Position numbers and translations under genes: made by a program. Positions 1-11,645 of a stretch of DNA of 64,000 bases are shown piece after piece. This stretch comes from Piezodorus guildinii (Eukaryota > Arthropoda > Insecta > Hemiptera > Pentatomidae), in the NCBI GenBank assembly GCA_023052935.1, contig CM041294.1, positions 17,800,635-17,864,634 on the forward strand. The letters are read 5' to 3'. How positions within the stretch are numbered: the first letter of the stretch is position 1; the number at the start of each line of letters is the position of its first letter. A model generated the notes under the pieces. That model saw only the letters and a list, made by a program, of their open reading frames with translations. It was not told the DNA's origin and made no database searches.

Positions 1-1410
1 TAAAATAATCTGTTAAGACAATGGTTCGAAAAGAAATATTGAAGTAGACCCCTTCATCTAATCAGTACACTGTCAAGGACTCCCTAATTAAAAAACAAAA
101 CAACGTATTTCATCTAAAGAACACAAAAGTCCAGCGGGGTTTAAAAACTGCAATTCTTTCTAAAACTTCCGAAGTTCATGCTTATTTTCATTCCAAAGTA
201 CATCTTCTCCCATAACGTAAAAAATGCAAACTTAATCAAGTCAATTAGTTGATAAAAACATACTGAATATTTTCTAAAACGGTAGAGTATCTAATTTGAA
301 GGGGCATCCGAATAGTAGAAACATTTTGTTAATCAAATAATGGACCAACTTTAGACACAAATTTAAAGTAAATCGTCAAACATAATCTATAGTATAAAGA
401 TGGTATGTGCTCAACACAGGCTCTAAGAACCGATTACAATCCACGAAAAATGAATGTTTTCAATGAATTACTAAAATTTAGGAATAAAACGTAGGTACAT
501 ATTTACTTCAGTATTTAATTCAGGTACCGTAATTAATGCAATGCCTGAATATTTCTCCTTTGGAAGCCAAGGCTTCACTCATATTTTGCTTTAAGATAAT
601 TTTATACAATTTACCAATGATATCATGCGGCCTCCTTGGAAATCGCCTGCAGAAATCCAAGGGTTGTTGGGAACCAACATCTTGCAGTTATCATGTTAAA
701 TATTTCTTCATTGAACCTGAAAGGATTTATTGAGACGCTGATTTCCATAATGTACTAAATTACAAGTTTTACGAAATTGATTTTTTGACGTATTAGTATT
801 CTCATCATTTAGTTTTATCTGTAACAGAGCTGGGCCTCAACAGAAAAGAGCAAGTGGTCATTTTCCGACTACGCTCGAACCACAATAGATTAAAATTGCA
901 CCTCTTCCGAAAAGTCATTCCTGATCCCCCGTTCTTCATTGGATTTTGGACTATATTTGCGGCATTATCCCCTCCCCCCTTTAATTTTCCCAATCTGTGA
1001 TGGTAGCAGCCGACATACCTAACTCTTTCATACAAAATGATTTTTTCGTGTAACCATTAGCCCATACATTTATAAATAGTATGGCTTTATCGGCCAAAAA
1101 CCTGCAGTTTTCGAACCATGTACCTTAATATACACCTCTGGATTGGTTACATGTCTGTCTTCGCCCTCTCCAAATCGGAACGCGTTTCGCACGGTAAATT
1201 ATTTTCTTGTAGTGTCTTTTTATGTATTTCATTATTCCATGCACAACACTGATTATTTTTAAAAATTGTATAGCTATTTTATTTGACTTCAAAACTGAAT
1301 ATAATTCTATAAACAGATTCATTTTACAAATACAGATCACAGATTAACTTTATACACCGACTCACACTGCGATAATAACCTTTGGAGAATTCAAAATATT
1401 ACACAGTCCT
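1..1410. other. AT-rich DNA without a recognisable gene
   Basis: Only short open frames of 60-76 codons occur here on either strand. None has a recognisable motif or a codon pattern that stands out from the AT-rich background. I see no tRNA boxes, no TSD pair and no clear repeat boundary. It may be old, decayed mobile-element or intergenic sequence. Confidence 0.5.
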
Positions 1411-1575
1411 ATGTGCGAATGTGGTGAAGGATAACAAAACGCTGAGCACATCCTGCAAAGCTGTGTTCTTCTGGAGGAAGCGAGAAGAGATGTCTGGAGC
1501 GAACTGAAGGAACTGGAAACAAAGCTTCACGGAACACTGGAGAAGTATGGTTTGTCGCCGGGCGTGACTATTTAG
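1411..1575 (+). pseudogene. LINE ORF C-terminal remnant (C-x-C ... EHIL-x2-C type)
   Basis: In frame from the atg at 1411 the sequence reads MCECGEG, one stop, then QNAEHILQSCVLLEEARRDVW and on to SPGVTI before a stop at 1573-1575. The C-x-C, EHIL and C spacing followed by a Leu/Glu-rich tail is the usual C-terminus of non-LTR retrotransposon polymerases, beyond the reverse transcriptase. Only about 55 codons remain and one internal stop breaks the frame, so it is a 5'-truncated dead copy. A GAA-rich tail (about 1590-1608) follows, as at many LINE 3' ends. The 249-bp satellite downstream begins within this remnant and repeats its second half. The exact clade (ingi/RTE-like or Jockey-like) is not certain. 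Confidence 0.7.
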
Positions 1576-4500
1576 AGATGAAAGAGGACGAAAACGAAGA
1601 AGAAGAAGTTTTATCTAAATATTTTATTTGATATCATCTGACGAACACTCAAAAAACGCGATTAAGAAATTTAATTATTTTCTAAAGGTACTAAATTACA
1701 CAGGAAGCTTCGTTCCTAACCATATTAAACTTGGAGGAAGCGAGAAGAGAGGTCTGGCCTGAACCGAAGGATATGGAAACAAAGCTCTACGGATCACTAT
1801 GGTTTGTCGCCGGGCGTGACTATTTAGAGATAAACGAGGAAGAAAAAGAATAAGAAGTTTTATCTAAATATTTTATTTGATATCATCTGACGAACACTCA
1901 AAAAAACGCGATTAAGAAATTTAATTATTTTCTAAAGGTACTAAATTACACAGGAAGCTTCGTTCCTAACCATATTAAACTTGGAGGAAGCGAGAAGAGA
2001 GGTCTGGCCTGAACCGAAGGATATGGAAACAAAGCTCTACGGATCACTATGGTTTGTCGTCGGGCGTGACTATTTAGAGATAAACGAGGAAGAAAAAGAA
2101 TAAGAAGTTTTATCTAAATATTTTATTTGATATCATCTGACGAACACTCAAAAAACGCGATTAAGAAATTTAATTATTTTCTAAAGGTACTAAATTACAC
2201 AGGAAGCTTCGTTCCTAACCATATTAAACTTGGAGGAAGCGAGAAGAGAGGTCTGGCCTGAACCGAAGGATATGGAAACAAAGCTCTACGGATCACTATG
2301 GTTTGTCGCCGGGCGTGACTATTTAGAGATAAACGAGGAAGAAAAAGAATAAGAAGTTTTATCTAAATATTTTATTTGATATCATCTGACGAACACTCAA
2401 AAAAACGCGATTAAGAAATTTAATTATTTTCTAAAGGTACTAAATTACACAGGAAGCTTCGTTCCTAACCATATTAAACTTGGAGGAAGCGAGAAGAGAG
2501 GTCTGGCCTGAACCGAAGGATATGGAAACAAAGCTCTACGGATCACTATGGTTTGTCGTCGGGCGTGACTATTTAGAGATAAACGAGGAAGAAAAAGAAT
2601 AAGAAGTTTTATCTAAATATTTTATTTGATATCATCTGACGAACACTCAAAAAACGCGATTAAGAAATTTAATTATTTTCTAAAGGTACTAAATTACACA
2701 GGAAGCTTCGTTCCTAACCATATTAAACTTGGAGGAAGCGAGAAGAGAGGTCTGGCCTGAACCGAAGGATATGGAAACAAAGCTCTACGGATCACTATGG
2801 TTTGTCGCCGGGCGTGACTATTTAGAGATAAACGAGGAAGAAAAAGAATAAGAAGTTTTATCTAAATATTTTATTTGATATCATCTGACGAACACTCAAA
2901 AAACGCGATTAAGAAATTTAATTATTTTCTAAAGGTACTAAATTACACAGGAAGCTTCGTTCCTAACCATATTAAACTTGGAGGAAGCGAGAAGAGAGGT
3001 CTGGCCTGAACCGAAGGATATGGAAACAAAGCTCTACGGATCACTATGGTTTGTCGCCGGGCGTGACTATTTAGAGATAAACGAGGAAGAAAAAGAATAA
3101 GAAGTTTTATCTAAATATTTTATTTGATATCATCTGACGAACACTCAAAAAACGCGATTAAGAAATTTAATTATTTTCTAAAGGTACTAAATTACACAGG
3201 AAGCTTCGTTCCTAACCATATTAAACTTGGAGGAAGCGAGAAGAGAGGTCTGGCCTGAACCGAAGGATATGGAAACAAAGCTCTACGGATCACTATGGTT
3301 TGTCGCCGGGCGTGACTATTTAGAGATAAACGAGGAAGAAAAAGAATAAGAAGTTTTATCTAAATATTTTATTTGATATCATCTGACGAACACTCAAAAA
3401 ACGCGATTAAGAAATTTAATTATTTTCTAAAGGTACTAAATTACACAGGAAGCTTCGTTCCTAACCATATTAAACTTGGAGGAAGCGAGAAGAGAGGTCT
3501 GGCCTGAACCGAAGGATATGGAAACAAAGCTCTACGGATCACTATGGTTTGTCGCCGGGCGTGACTATTTAGAGATAAACGAGGAAGAAAAAGAATAAGA
3601 AGTTTTATCTAAATATTTTATTTGATATCATCTGACGAACACTCAAAAAACGCGATTAAGAAATTTAATTATTTTCTAAAGGTACTAAATTACACAGGAA
3701 GCTTCGTTCCTAACCATATTAAACTTGGAGGAAGCGAGAAGAGAGGTCTGGCCTGAACCGAAGGATATGGAAACAAAGCTCTACGGATCACTATGGTTTG
3801 TCGCCGGGCGTGACTATTTAGAGATAAACGAGGAAGAAAAAGAATAAGAAGTTTTATCTAAATATTTTATTTGATATCATCTGACGAACACTCAAAAAAC
3901 GCGATTAAGAAATTTAATTATTTTCTAAAGGTACTAAATTACACAGGAAGCTTCGTTCCTAACCATATTAAACTTGGAGGAAGCGAGAAGAGAGGTCTGG
4001 CCTGAACCGAAGGATATGGAAACAAAGCTCTACGGATCACTATGGTTTGTCGCCGGGCGTGACTATTTAGAGATAAACGAGGAAGAAAAAGAATAAGAAG
4101 TTTTATCTAAATATTTTATTTGATATCATCTGACGAACACTCAAAAAACGCGATTAAGAAATTTAATTATTTTCTAAAGGTACTAAATTACACAGGAAGC
4201 TTCGTTCCTAACCATATTAAACTTGGAGGAAGCGAGAAGAGAGGTCTGGCCTGAACCGAAGGATATGGAAACAAAGCTCTACGGATCACTATGGTTTGTC
4301 GCCGGGCGTGACTATTTAGAGATAAACGAGGAAGAAAAAGAATAAGAAGTTTTATCTAAATATTTTATTTGATATCATCTGACGAACACTCAAAAAACGC
4401 GATTAAGAAATTTAATTATTTTCTAAAGGTACTAAATTACACAGGAAGCTTCGTTCCTAACCATATTAAACTTGGAGGAAGCGAGAAGAGAGGTCTGGCC

Positions 4501-6220
4501 TGAACCGAAGGATATGGAAACAAAGCTCTACGGATCACTATGGTTTGTCGCCGGGCGTGACTATTTAGAGATAAACGAGGAAGAAAAAGAATAAGAAGTT
4601 TTATCTAAATATTTTATTTGATATCATCTGACGAACACTCAAAAAAACGCGATTAAGAAATTTAATTATTTTCTAAAGGTACTAAATTACACAGGAAGCT
4701 TCGTTCCTAACCATATTAAACTTGGAGGAAGCGAGAAGAGAGGTCTGGCCTGAACCGAAGGATATGGAAACAAAGCTCTACGGATCACTATGGTTTGTCG
4801 CCGGGCGTGACTATTTAGAGATAAACGAGGAAGAAAAAGAATAAGAAGTTTTATCTAAATATTTTATTTGATATCATCTGACGAACACTCAAAAAACGCG
4901 ATTAAGAAATTTAATTATTTTCTAAAGGTACTAAATTACACAGGAAGCTTCGTTCCTAACCATATTAAACTTGGAGGAAGCGAGAAGAGAGGTCTGGCCT
5001 GAACCGAAGGATATGGAAACAAAGCTCTACGGATCACTATGGTTTGTCGCCGGGCGTGACTATTTAGAGATAAACGAGGAAGAAAAAGAATAAGAAGTTT
5101 TATCTAAATATTTTATTTGATATCATCTGACGAACACTCAAAAAACGCGATTAAGAAATTTAATTATTTTCTAAAGGTACTAAATTACACAGGAAGCTTC
5201 GTTCCTAACCATATTAAACTTGGAGGAAGCGAGAAGAGAGGTCTGGCCTGAACCGAAGGATATGGAAACAAAGCTCTACGGATCACTATGGTTTGTCGCC
5301 GGGCGTGACTATTTAGAGATAAACGAGGAAGAAAAAGAATAAGAAGTTTTATCTAAATATTTTATTTGATATCATCTGACGAACACTCAAAAAACGCGAT
5401 TAAGAAATTTAATTATTTTCTAAAGGTACTAAATTACACAGGAAGCTTCGTTCCTAACCATATTAAACTTGGAGGAAGCGAGAAGAGAGGTCTGGCCTGA
5501 ACCGAAGGATATGGAAACAAAGCTCTACGGATCACTATGGTTTGTCGCCGGGCGTGACTATTTAGAGATAAACGAGGAAGAAAAAGAATAAGAAGTTTTA
5601 TCTAAATATTTTATTTGATATCATCTGACGAACACTCAAAAAAACGCGATTAAGAAATTTAATTATTTTCTAAAGGTACTAAATTACACAGGAAGCTTCG
5701 TTCCTAACCATATTAAACTTGGAGGAAGCGAGAAGAGAGGTCTGGCCTGAACCGAAGGATATGGAAACAAAGCTCTACGGATCACTATGGTTTGTCGCCG
5801 GGCGTGACTATTTAGAGATAAACGAGGAAGAAAAAGAATAAGAAGTTTTATCTAAATATTTTATTTGATATCATCTGACGAACACTCAAAAAACGCGATT
5901 AAGAAATTTAATTATTTTCTAAAGGTACTAAATTACACAGGAAGCTTCGTTCCTAACCATATTAAACTTGGAGGAAGCGAGAAGAGAGGTCTGGCCTGAA
6001 CCGAAGGATATGGAAACAAAGCTCTACGGATCACTATGGTTTGTCGCCGGGCGTGACTATTTAGAGATAAACGAGGAAGAAAAAGAATAAGAAGTTTTAT
6101 CTAAATATTTTATTTGATATCATCTGACGAACACTCAAAAAAACGCGATTAAGAAATTTAATTATTTTCTAAAGGTACTAAATTACACAGGAAGCTTCGT
6201 TCCTAACCATATTAAACTTT
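1473..6220. repeat. 249-bp tandem satellite, 19 copies, LINE-3'-end derived
   Basis: The motif ggaggaagcgagaagag starts at 1473, 1733, 1983, 2232, 2482, 2731, 2980, 3229, 3478, 3727, 3976, 4225, 4474, 4724, 4973, 5222, 5471, 5721 and 5970, so the period is 249 or 250 bp. The one-base difference is a run of six or seven A before cgcg. The first copy (1473-1732, 260 bp) is diverged and is continuous with the LINE coding remnant. Copies 2 to 19 are almost identical, which points to recent amplification or homogenisation. Copies starting at 1983 and 2482 share gtcgtcggg where the others have gtcgccggg. The array ends at about 6220 in unrelated AT-rich DNA. Confidence 0.97.
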
Positions 6221-6799
6221 TAATTTCATAATTCTAATATGATGTTATTATTATGGTAAAAAAAAAATCTAGATTTTAATCGAAAATTAGATAATTTAAT
6301 AATATTGTAATGAGAAATTTTAGCACTTTCTATAAAATTTCCTAGAATTGATTAAACCTTGATTGACCTTTTGGAAATCAATGTTTCAATTCTAGCTAAG
6401 TGTCTTAGAATTAACCAATTGAATGACTTTTATAGATAGATAGATAAAAAATAATTTTTATTCTGGGACTGGATCACTTTAGAATAACAGCTTTGTACAG
6501 TTTAAATATACATAAATATTAAAAATATGTCTGGCAAACAGACAAGATGAACATGATTAACTACTATTTACAATAATTGATGAATTTGTATACAACACAA
6601 AATAAAAACAATCTTCAGAAGCTAATTTATGTTAGAAAAAAATGAGAAATATATGAGTTGATAACAGAATCCAAATAAAAAAATAAAATAAAACAAAAAT
6701 AATTAGTAACATTGTACTAGTACTTAGTACTCTTAAAATAACATTAACTCTGAAATAATAAAGGATCAATATCAGACCAAGAATTTTGAACTATCTATA
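6221..6799. other. AT-rich spacer between satellite and Jockey LINE
   Basis: A very AT-rich stretch with a short gata run near 6437. No open frame or family motif is visible. Part of it may be an old retroposon tail on the minus strand, but nothing fixes the boundaries. Confidence 0.4.
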
Positions 6800-6999
6800 A
6801 TATTGCTTTATTGAGAAATAATACAATCTGCCACTATCTTGGGCAATAAGTATTAGGGCTAAAAGAAGTCATTCATACCATATGTACAGAGTAAAAAACA
6901 AAACAAAACAGACATAACAATAAAAAAAAAAAAATTAAAAAAAAATAAATTAAAAAATGTAATAATAAAATAATGCATAAATAAATAATAATAATAAAG

Positions 7000-7012
<13 letters not shown>

Positions 7013-7078
<66 letters not shown>
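7013..7078. repeat. (TA)n microsatellite in the Jockey 3' UTR
   Basis: About 33 TA dinucleotides, bordered on the left by A-rich simple sequence (6905-7012). It lies between the Jockey stop codon and the presumed polyadenylation signal near 6807-6812, so it probably expanded inside the element's 3' UTR. Confidence 0.95.
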
Positions 7079-7079
<1 letters not shown>

Positions 7080-7184
7080 CAACATAAGATGAAACAAGAT
7101 AAGTAAACTAAAAATAAAATATAAAGTAAATAAAATCTTGGCCACATTCATACCTATATACATTATTTACATACTGCCCCTGGG

Positions 7185-7253
7185 AACTCCGAATCGAACC
7201 CCTATATCCAGAAGTGGATGGAGTGGCACAACACCATGAGTTCCCAGCGCCTC
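7185..7253 (-). other. tRNA-like hairpin with B-box motif in Jockey 3' UTR
   Basis: On the minus strand tgggaactc (near 7244) pairs perfectly over 9 bases with gagttccca (near 7190). Between them lies ggttcgattc, a good Pol III B-box. A weak A-box-like stretch and a five-base inner stem (atcca/tggat) are present, but a full cloverleaf does not form well. It may be a remnant of a tRNA-derived SINE head captured in the LINE 3' UTR, or chance. Confidence 0.35.
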
Positions 7254-7366
7254 TCATTCAGTCGCGTCACCAGTCTAGCCAGTGGAGACTGAGTGAGGGC
7301 GCTAGAGCCACACACTCTCAGGCATGAGTGGAGAAGTTGGCCATTGCCAGCACTCCAGTTGCATTT

Positions 7367-10041
7367 TTATAGGAGATCTCTCGGCCACTGCCGCCTCAGC
7401 CTACGAGGAGGGTTGTAAGGATGGTTGGTACTAGATAGGGATTGTGCCAGAGGATTAGGAAGAAGAGTAAGTTTCTGGTGGAAGGTTGAGAATTTAGATG
7501 GGATGAGATCAAGGACGTAAGGGATCTTAAGGTCATGATGTAAGGTCTTGTTTGTAACATAATAGGGAGCATTGACTATTGTTCTAAGGACTTTGGACTG
7601 AAAGGATTGGATACGTTTGATGTTCGAAAATTTAGTAGTTCCCCATAGTTCAATTCCGTAGGTCCACATTGGTTTGAGAATTGTCTTGTAAATCAATAGT
7701 TTGTTTTCAATGGAAAGTTGTGATGTTCTGTTCAGTAGTCTATATAATTGTCCGTATCTTCTGTTGAGCTCTTGTCTTTTAAGTCGAGTATGTGGGTTCC
7801 AGGTCAGTCGTTTGTCTAGTAAGAAACCCAGATACCGGACTGTGTCGGAACAGGGAAGTGGTATGGAGTTAAAATGAACTTGTGGACAGGATTTGCGTCG
7901 GAGGGTGAAGGTGACATGCTTACTTTTGGATTGATTGACTTTGATACGCCATTTGTCGCACCAATGTTCAATCAAGGAGAGGTGGCTCTGTAGATGGGAA
8001 GATGCCAGTTCTGGGTCTGGATGGGTTGAAAGAATGGCAGTATCATCGGCAAAAGATGCTAGGAAGGTATTAGGATCTAAAGGTATATCAGCTGTAAATA
8101 AAATATAGAGGATAGGACCTAGGACGCTTCCTTGAGGTACGCCGGCCTCAATTGGGTAACAAGTGGAGAACTCTGAACCACAACGGACTCTGAAGGAACG
8201 GTTAGCGAGATAGGATCTTAGGATTAGATATAAGGATTGGGGTAATTGGGATTTTAGTTTGAAAAGCAAGCCATCGTGCCAGACCCGGTCGAATGCCTGA
8301 GCAATGTCCAGAAAGGCACCAGTGCAGTATTGCTTGTTTTCGAGTGCAGAGGATAAATGGTCTACTACTCTTAGACCTTGCTGTACAGTGGAATGCCCAG
8401 AGCGGAATCCGAACTGGTGGGAAGGAATTTCAATTAAATGTAGGATACGCTTAAGTAGGATTTTTTCAAATAATTTTGAAAGGATAGGGAGGAGGCTGAT
8501 CGGTCTATAGGATGAGGAGTTGTTGGGAGGTTTGCCAGGTTTAAGAAAGAGGATAATAATGGAGTGTTTCCACAACAGAGGAAAGTGGGCTGTGCGGAGG
8601 ATACAATTATAAAGGTAAGTAAGGAAAATAATTGCTTTTTCAGGTAGTTGTCGAATGATCTTGGAACTGAGGAGGTCGTGGCCAGGAGATTTATGAGGTT
8701 TTAGTTTATTTATAAGGAATTTGACCTCAGAGGGATTAACAGCTTTCGGCGGTAGAGAGAGAGGTATTGGTGAAGAGAGGAATTCTTGTACCCTAGCTGT
8801 ATGAGTGGAATTGTGGTTGGGATGGGGGGTGAATATGTTGGAGAGGTATTGGGCAAACTCTTCAGCTCTAGTCTCCTCTGACGAAGCCCAGGAACCATCG
8901 GCACGTCGGAGAGGATGGGTGATAGTATGGCGTTTAAGAACTTTTTTGGTTATTCTCCAGAGAGAATTATCGGTAATGGATAGTGAGGAGAGGTAAGAAT
9001 TGTAGGAATGGGATCTAAAGGAATCTAATTTCTGTTTGACTAGTTTGGTAAAATAGTTGTAGGATTTCCGATCGTCTGGGGGCCTGGTTCTTTGCCAGAG
9101 GATTCTGGAGCGTCGCTTAGTATGGATGAGATCTAGGAGGTCTTGGGGTATTGGATTCTTCTTGTGGTACAGAGGGGAAGGAGAGGGTGACGATGCATTC
9201 CAGGCTGCTTGTTGGATCAGGGTAGTGAAGGAATTAACGGCATCATCTAGTTCTTGAGGAGATTTGAGGGATACTCTGAGGTCTATTGCGTCGGTTATGA
9301 TTTCACGGAAGAGAGTCCAGTTAACTGGGCCTCTTAGGAATGACGGTGGGGGGAGTTTTAGTACAGGTGATAATGAAAGAGTTAGGATAAGAGGGCTGTG
9401 ATCTGAGGATAGGTCATCGAGCCGGGATACAGAATAATTTAGCGGTCCTAGGCCTTTGTGGATGAAGAAATCTAGAAGGTCGGGATTACGGTTAGGATCG
9501 GTGGGCCAATAGGTGGGAGAGTCGGGAGAGAGGATGTTACTATGGGTGGAATAGAGTGCAGACTGCAGTGTTCGCCCCCGAGAGTTCGTAGTTCTGGCTC
9601 CCACTGCTGGTGTTTAGCATTTAAGTCTGCACCTATGAGGAAATGATGGTCTAGGGAATTGAGGAAGGAATTGAATTGGACTGCGGAGATCGGTATTTTA
9701 GGTGGGGAGTAAGCTGCTACCACTGTTAAGGGAAAGTAACTAGTTTGTATTTTTATAGCAGTGGTTTGAAGAAAATCATGAACTGGTAGGGGAAATGGGT
9801 GATGGGAGAGGGAGCTATGGATAATGACCGCAGTGCCAGCATGAGCTGTCCCATCAGGGTGGTCAGCTCTGTATATTTGGTAGTCAGGGATGTTGAATGA
9901 TCGTTTGTTAGTCAGTCGTGTTTCAGTTATGAGGGCTAGGTCGATATGTTTGTCATGTAGTAGTGTAGTTAGTTCGTTGACGTGGTTTCGAACACCATTC
10001 GCATTCCAAAGGAGAATGGAGAAGGACTTTATCGGTGTCAT
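7367..10041 (-). pseudogene. Jockey ORF2: endonuclease-reverse transcriptase (one frameshift)
   Basis: The protein nicks target DNA and reverse-transcribes the element RNA from the nick. The N-terminal APE-type endonuclease starts at 10041 (ILLWNANGVRNH, LITETRL, GADLNAKHQQW). The frame changes near 9600 and continues in the 9604-7367 frame with SRLDDLSSDHSPL, the final endonuclease motif. The reverse transcriptase follows with SSYRPISLLP, FGFRSGHSTVQQ, AFLDIAQAFDRVWH, GVPQGSVLGPILY and the catalytic FADD near 8040-8060, then the thumb motif VRYLGFLLDKRLTWN. There is no RNase H, as expected for Jockey. Apart from the single frameshift the frame is open for about 890 codons. The start ATG directly abuts the ORF1 stop (taaatg), which suggests coupled reinitiation. 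Confidence 0.9.
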
Positions 10042-11397
10042 TTATGGATTTCTAGGTACTTGGATCAGGTTGGATACTAAGTTTGTTAGCAAAGAGATGA
10101 GAGGGGTAATAAGAGATTTGAGCTCAGACAGGAATGTATTCATGGTGGCAGTAATATCAGTAGAGGTGGTAGGAGGAGGAATGTAGGAAATTCTGTGTGG
10201 GCTGGACTTTTGGGTATCGGTCCTAGGTTGAGTGGTAGGATTATGTGGATGTTGATATTGAGGGTAGGAATCTCGAGGTTGGGGATGAGGTCGAGGCTGC
10301 GGTTGGGCCTGAGCTTTTGGTGTCTCATCTTCTTCCAGCATTTGGGCATATGAGACCCCAGAGTTAACGATTCTGGAGGGTTTTCTAAGCGGTCTAGGAG
10401 TGAGGTCTTGACGAGGTACTGCCTGCAGTCTTGACTTTAAGAGCTTGTAGGTCTGGCACCCCTTGTAGTTAGCTGGATGCCCTTGGTGACAGAGTGCGCA
10501 AATTGCAGGAGTTTGTCTTGTTTTGGTGCATTCCTCAGTCTTGTGCTGTCCACCACATCTGACGCACCGGGATATATGATGGCAGTACCGTTTTGTGTGT
10601 CCATATGCCTGGCAGTTATGGCACTGAACTATGTCTTTTTTAATATATGGCTTTTCTACTACAACTCTTGTGTAGTATAGGCGATTGACGGAGTAGATGT
10701 TTTCAACCCCGGGGGATCTTTCAAGATCAACAAAAAAGAGAGGTAATGGTATTTTGTTACTTTGTCCGGGCTGTTCTCTATTTTCCTTGGTAACATTGAC
10801 AATTTGGCGGATTTCAAATCCCATAGATGTCAGTTCTTCTTTGATGGCATCTGTAGGCGTCGAGGGGTGCAGGTGTCTTATCACCACCTAAGAGCTCTAT
10901 CTTCTTGTAGCTGGTATGTATGAAAGTCAGCTTTCGTGTCACAGATATTTGACTATTTTTCGGTAAGTCTCAGGGGTGTCTGGCATCAATTTTGTGTCAT
11001 TTATACGACTGACACAAATGTATGTTCCAGAGCCCGCGATATTATTTAATTGTTGACAAAGGAGTTTGAAATTTTTGATATTTTTGATAAATATTGGAGG
11101 CGGTTTAGCCTCTCTGGGAGCTGGTGCTGCCTCCATGCCGTCTTCGGGGGTGTTAGATAACGCCTGATATGGGTTGGGGGTGAAGAAAGGAGATTCTTCT
11201 GTCATAGCCTGTGAAGAGGTGCCAGGTCGGGGCTCCATGTTTTCTACTGAGCTGCCTGGTGTTATGGTGTTATTAGCCTTCCGTTGTGATTTTCTAGATT
11301 TATTTTTTGGCGGAGAATTAGTAGGAGTAGTCCCTAAGCTCCTACTTCGTTTATTGCTAGTCGCTTTACGCGACATCACCATATGAAAATATCTCAT
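10042..11397 (-). pseudogene. Jockey ORF1: zinc-knuckle nucleic-acid-binding protein (two frameshifts)
   Basis: ORF1 proteins of this clade bind element RNA and form the retrotransposition particle. The N-terminal part (11397-10939) starts MRYFHMVMSRKA, is Lys/Arg-rich then Pro-rich, and includes PPPIFIKNIKNF, typical of Jockey ORF1. The C-terminal part (10887-10042) has IRHLHPSTP and knuckles CHNCQAYGHTKRYC, CVRCGGQHKTEEC and CALCHQGHPANYKGC. Between about 10945 and 10888 the coding sense (KADFHTYQLQEDRALR) is in another frame, so two offsetting one-base indels flank it. Only three minus-strand bases separate it from ORF2, namely its own stop codon. The protein is inactive as it stands. Confidence 0.88.
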
Positions 11398-11645
11398 TTC
11401 ATATTGGCTACGAGCGATGAAATATTATTGTGAAAGAAAAGGCGGAGGAAAAAAAAAAAAATAATAATAAAATAATCTGTCCAGTAGTCGTAAGTAATTA
11501 CGTATGCGCGGAGAAAATTGACTGGCGAGAGGTACCCTCTCTCTTGGGCCACTGAAGGCTCACTGGCTCCAAGTGGGAGTGGGGAGGATGTCCAAGATGT
11601 CCAGGTGTCTCCAAGCCTTATCTCATAGACTGTTATTGAACTGGT
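11398..11645 (-). promoter_or_regulatory. Probable Jockey 5' UTR / internal promoter region
   Basis: This stretch precedes the ORF1 start and is more GC-rich around 11500-11620 than the flanks. Jockey-type LINEs carry their promoter inside the 5' UTR, but no specific motif can be assigned. The 11645 edge is where the sequence becomes ordinary AT-rich DNA and is only an estimate. Confidence 0.35.

Larger units (their letters stand above)
6800..11645 (-). mobile_element. Jockey-clade LINE, near full length, minus strand
   Basis: Two consecutive minus-strand reading regions give the non-LTR layout ORF1 (zinc-knuckle nucleic-acid binder) then ORF2 (endonuclease plus reverse transcriptase, no RNase H). 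This layout and the WTYGIELWGT / RTIVNAPYYVT block near the ORF2 C-terminus fit the Jockey clade. The 3' UTR runs from 7366 down to about 6800, where a cagattgta...ctcaataaa end (minus strand) matches the 3' ends of the shorter copies near 14.7, 45.8, 46.9, 56.4 and 57.3 kb. The 5' UTR runs from 11397 to roughly 11645; both outer edges are estimates and I found no TSD. Frameshifts in both ORFs mean this copy is inactive. Confidence 0.85.

Noticed and set aside
1473..6220. CRISPR array
   Set aside because: Direct tandem units with no variable spacers, in a eukaryotic setting.
6873..7163. 96-codon minus frame full of Ile-Tyr repeats
   Set aside because: It is translation of the (TA)n and A-rich tract in the Jockey 3' UTR, not a protein.
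8304..9000. Plus-strand frames of 63-68 codons
   Set aside because: Antisense shadows of Jockey ORF2.
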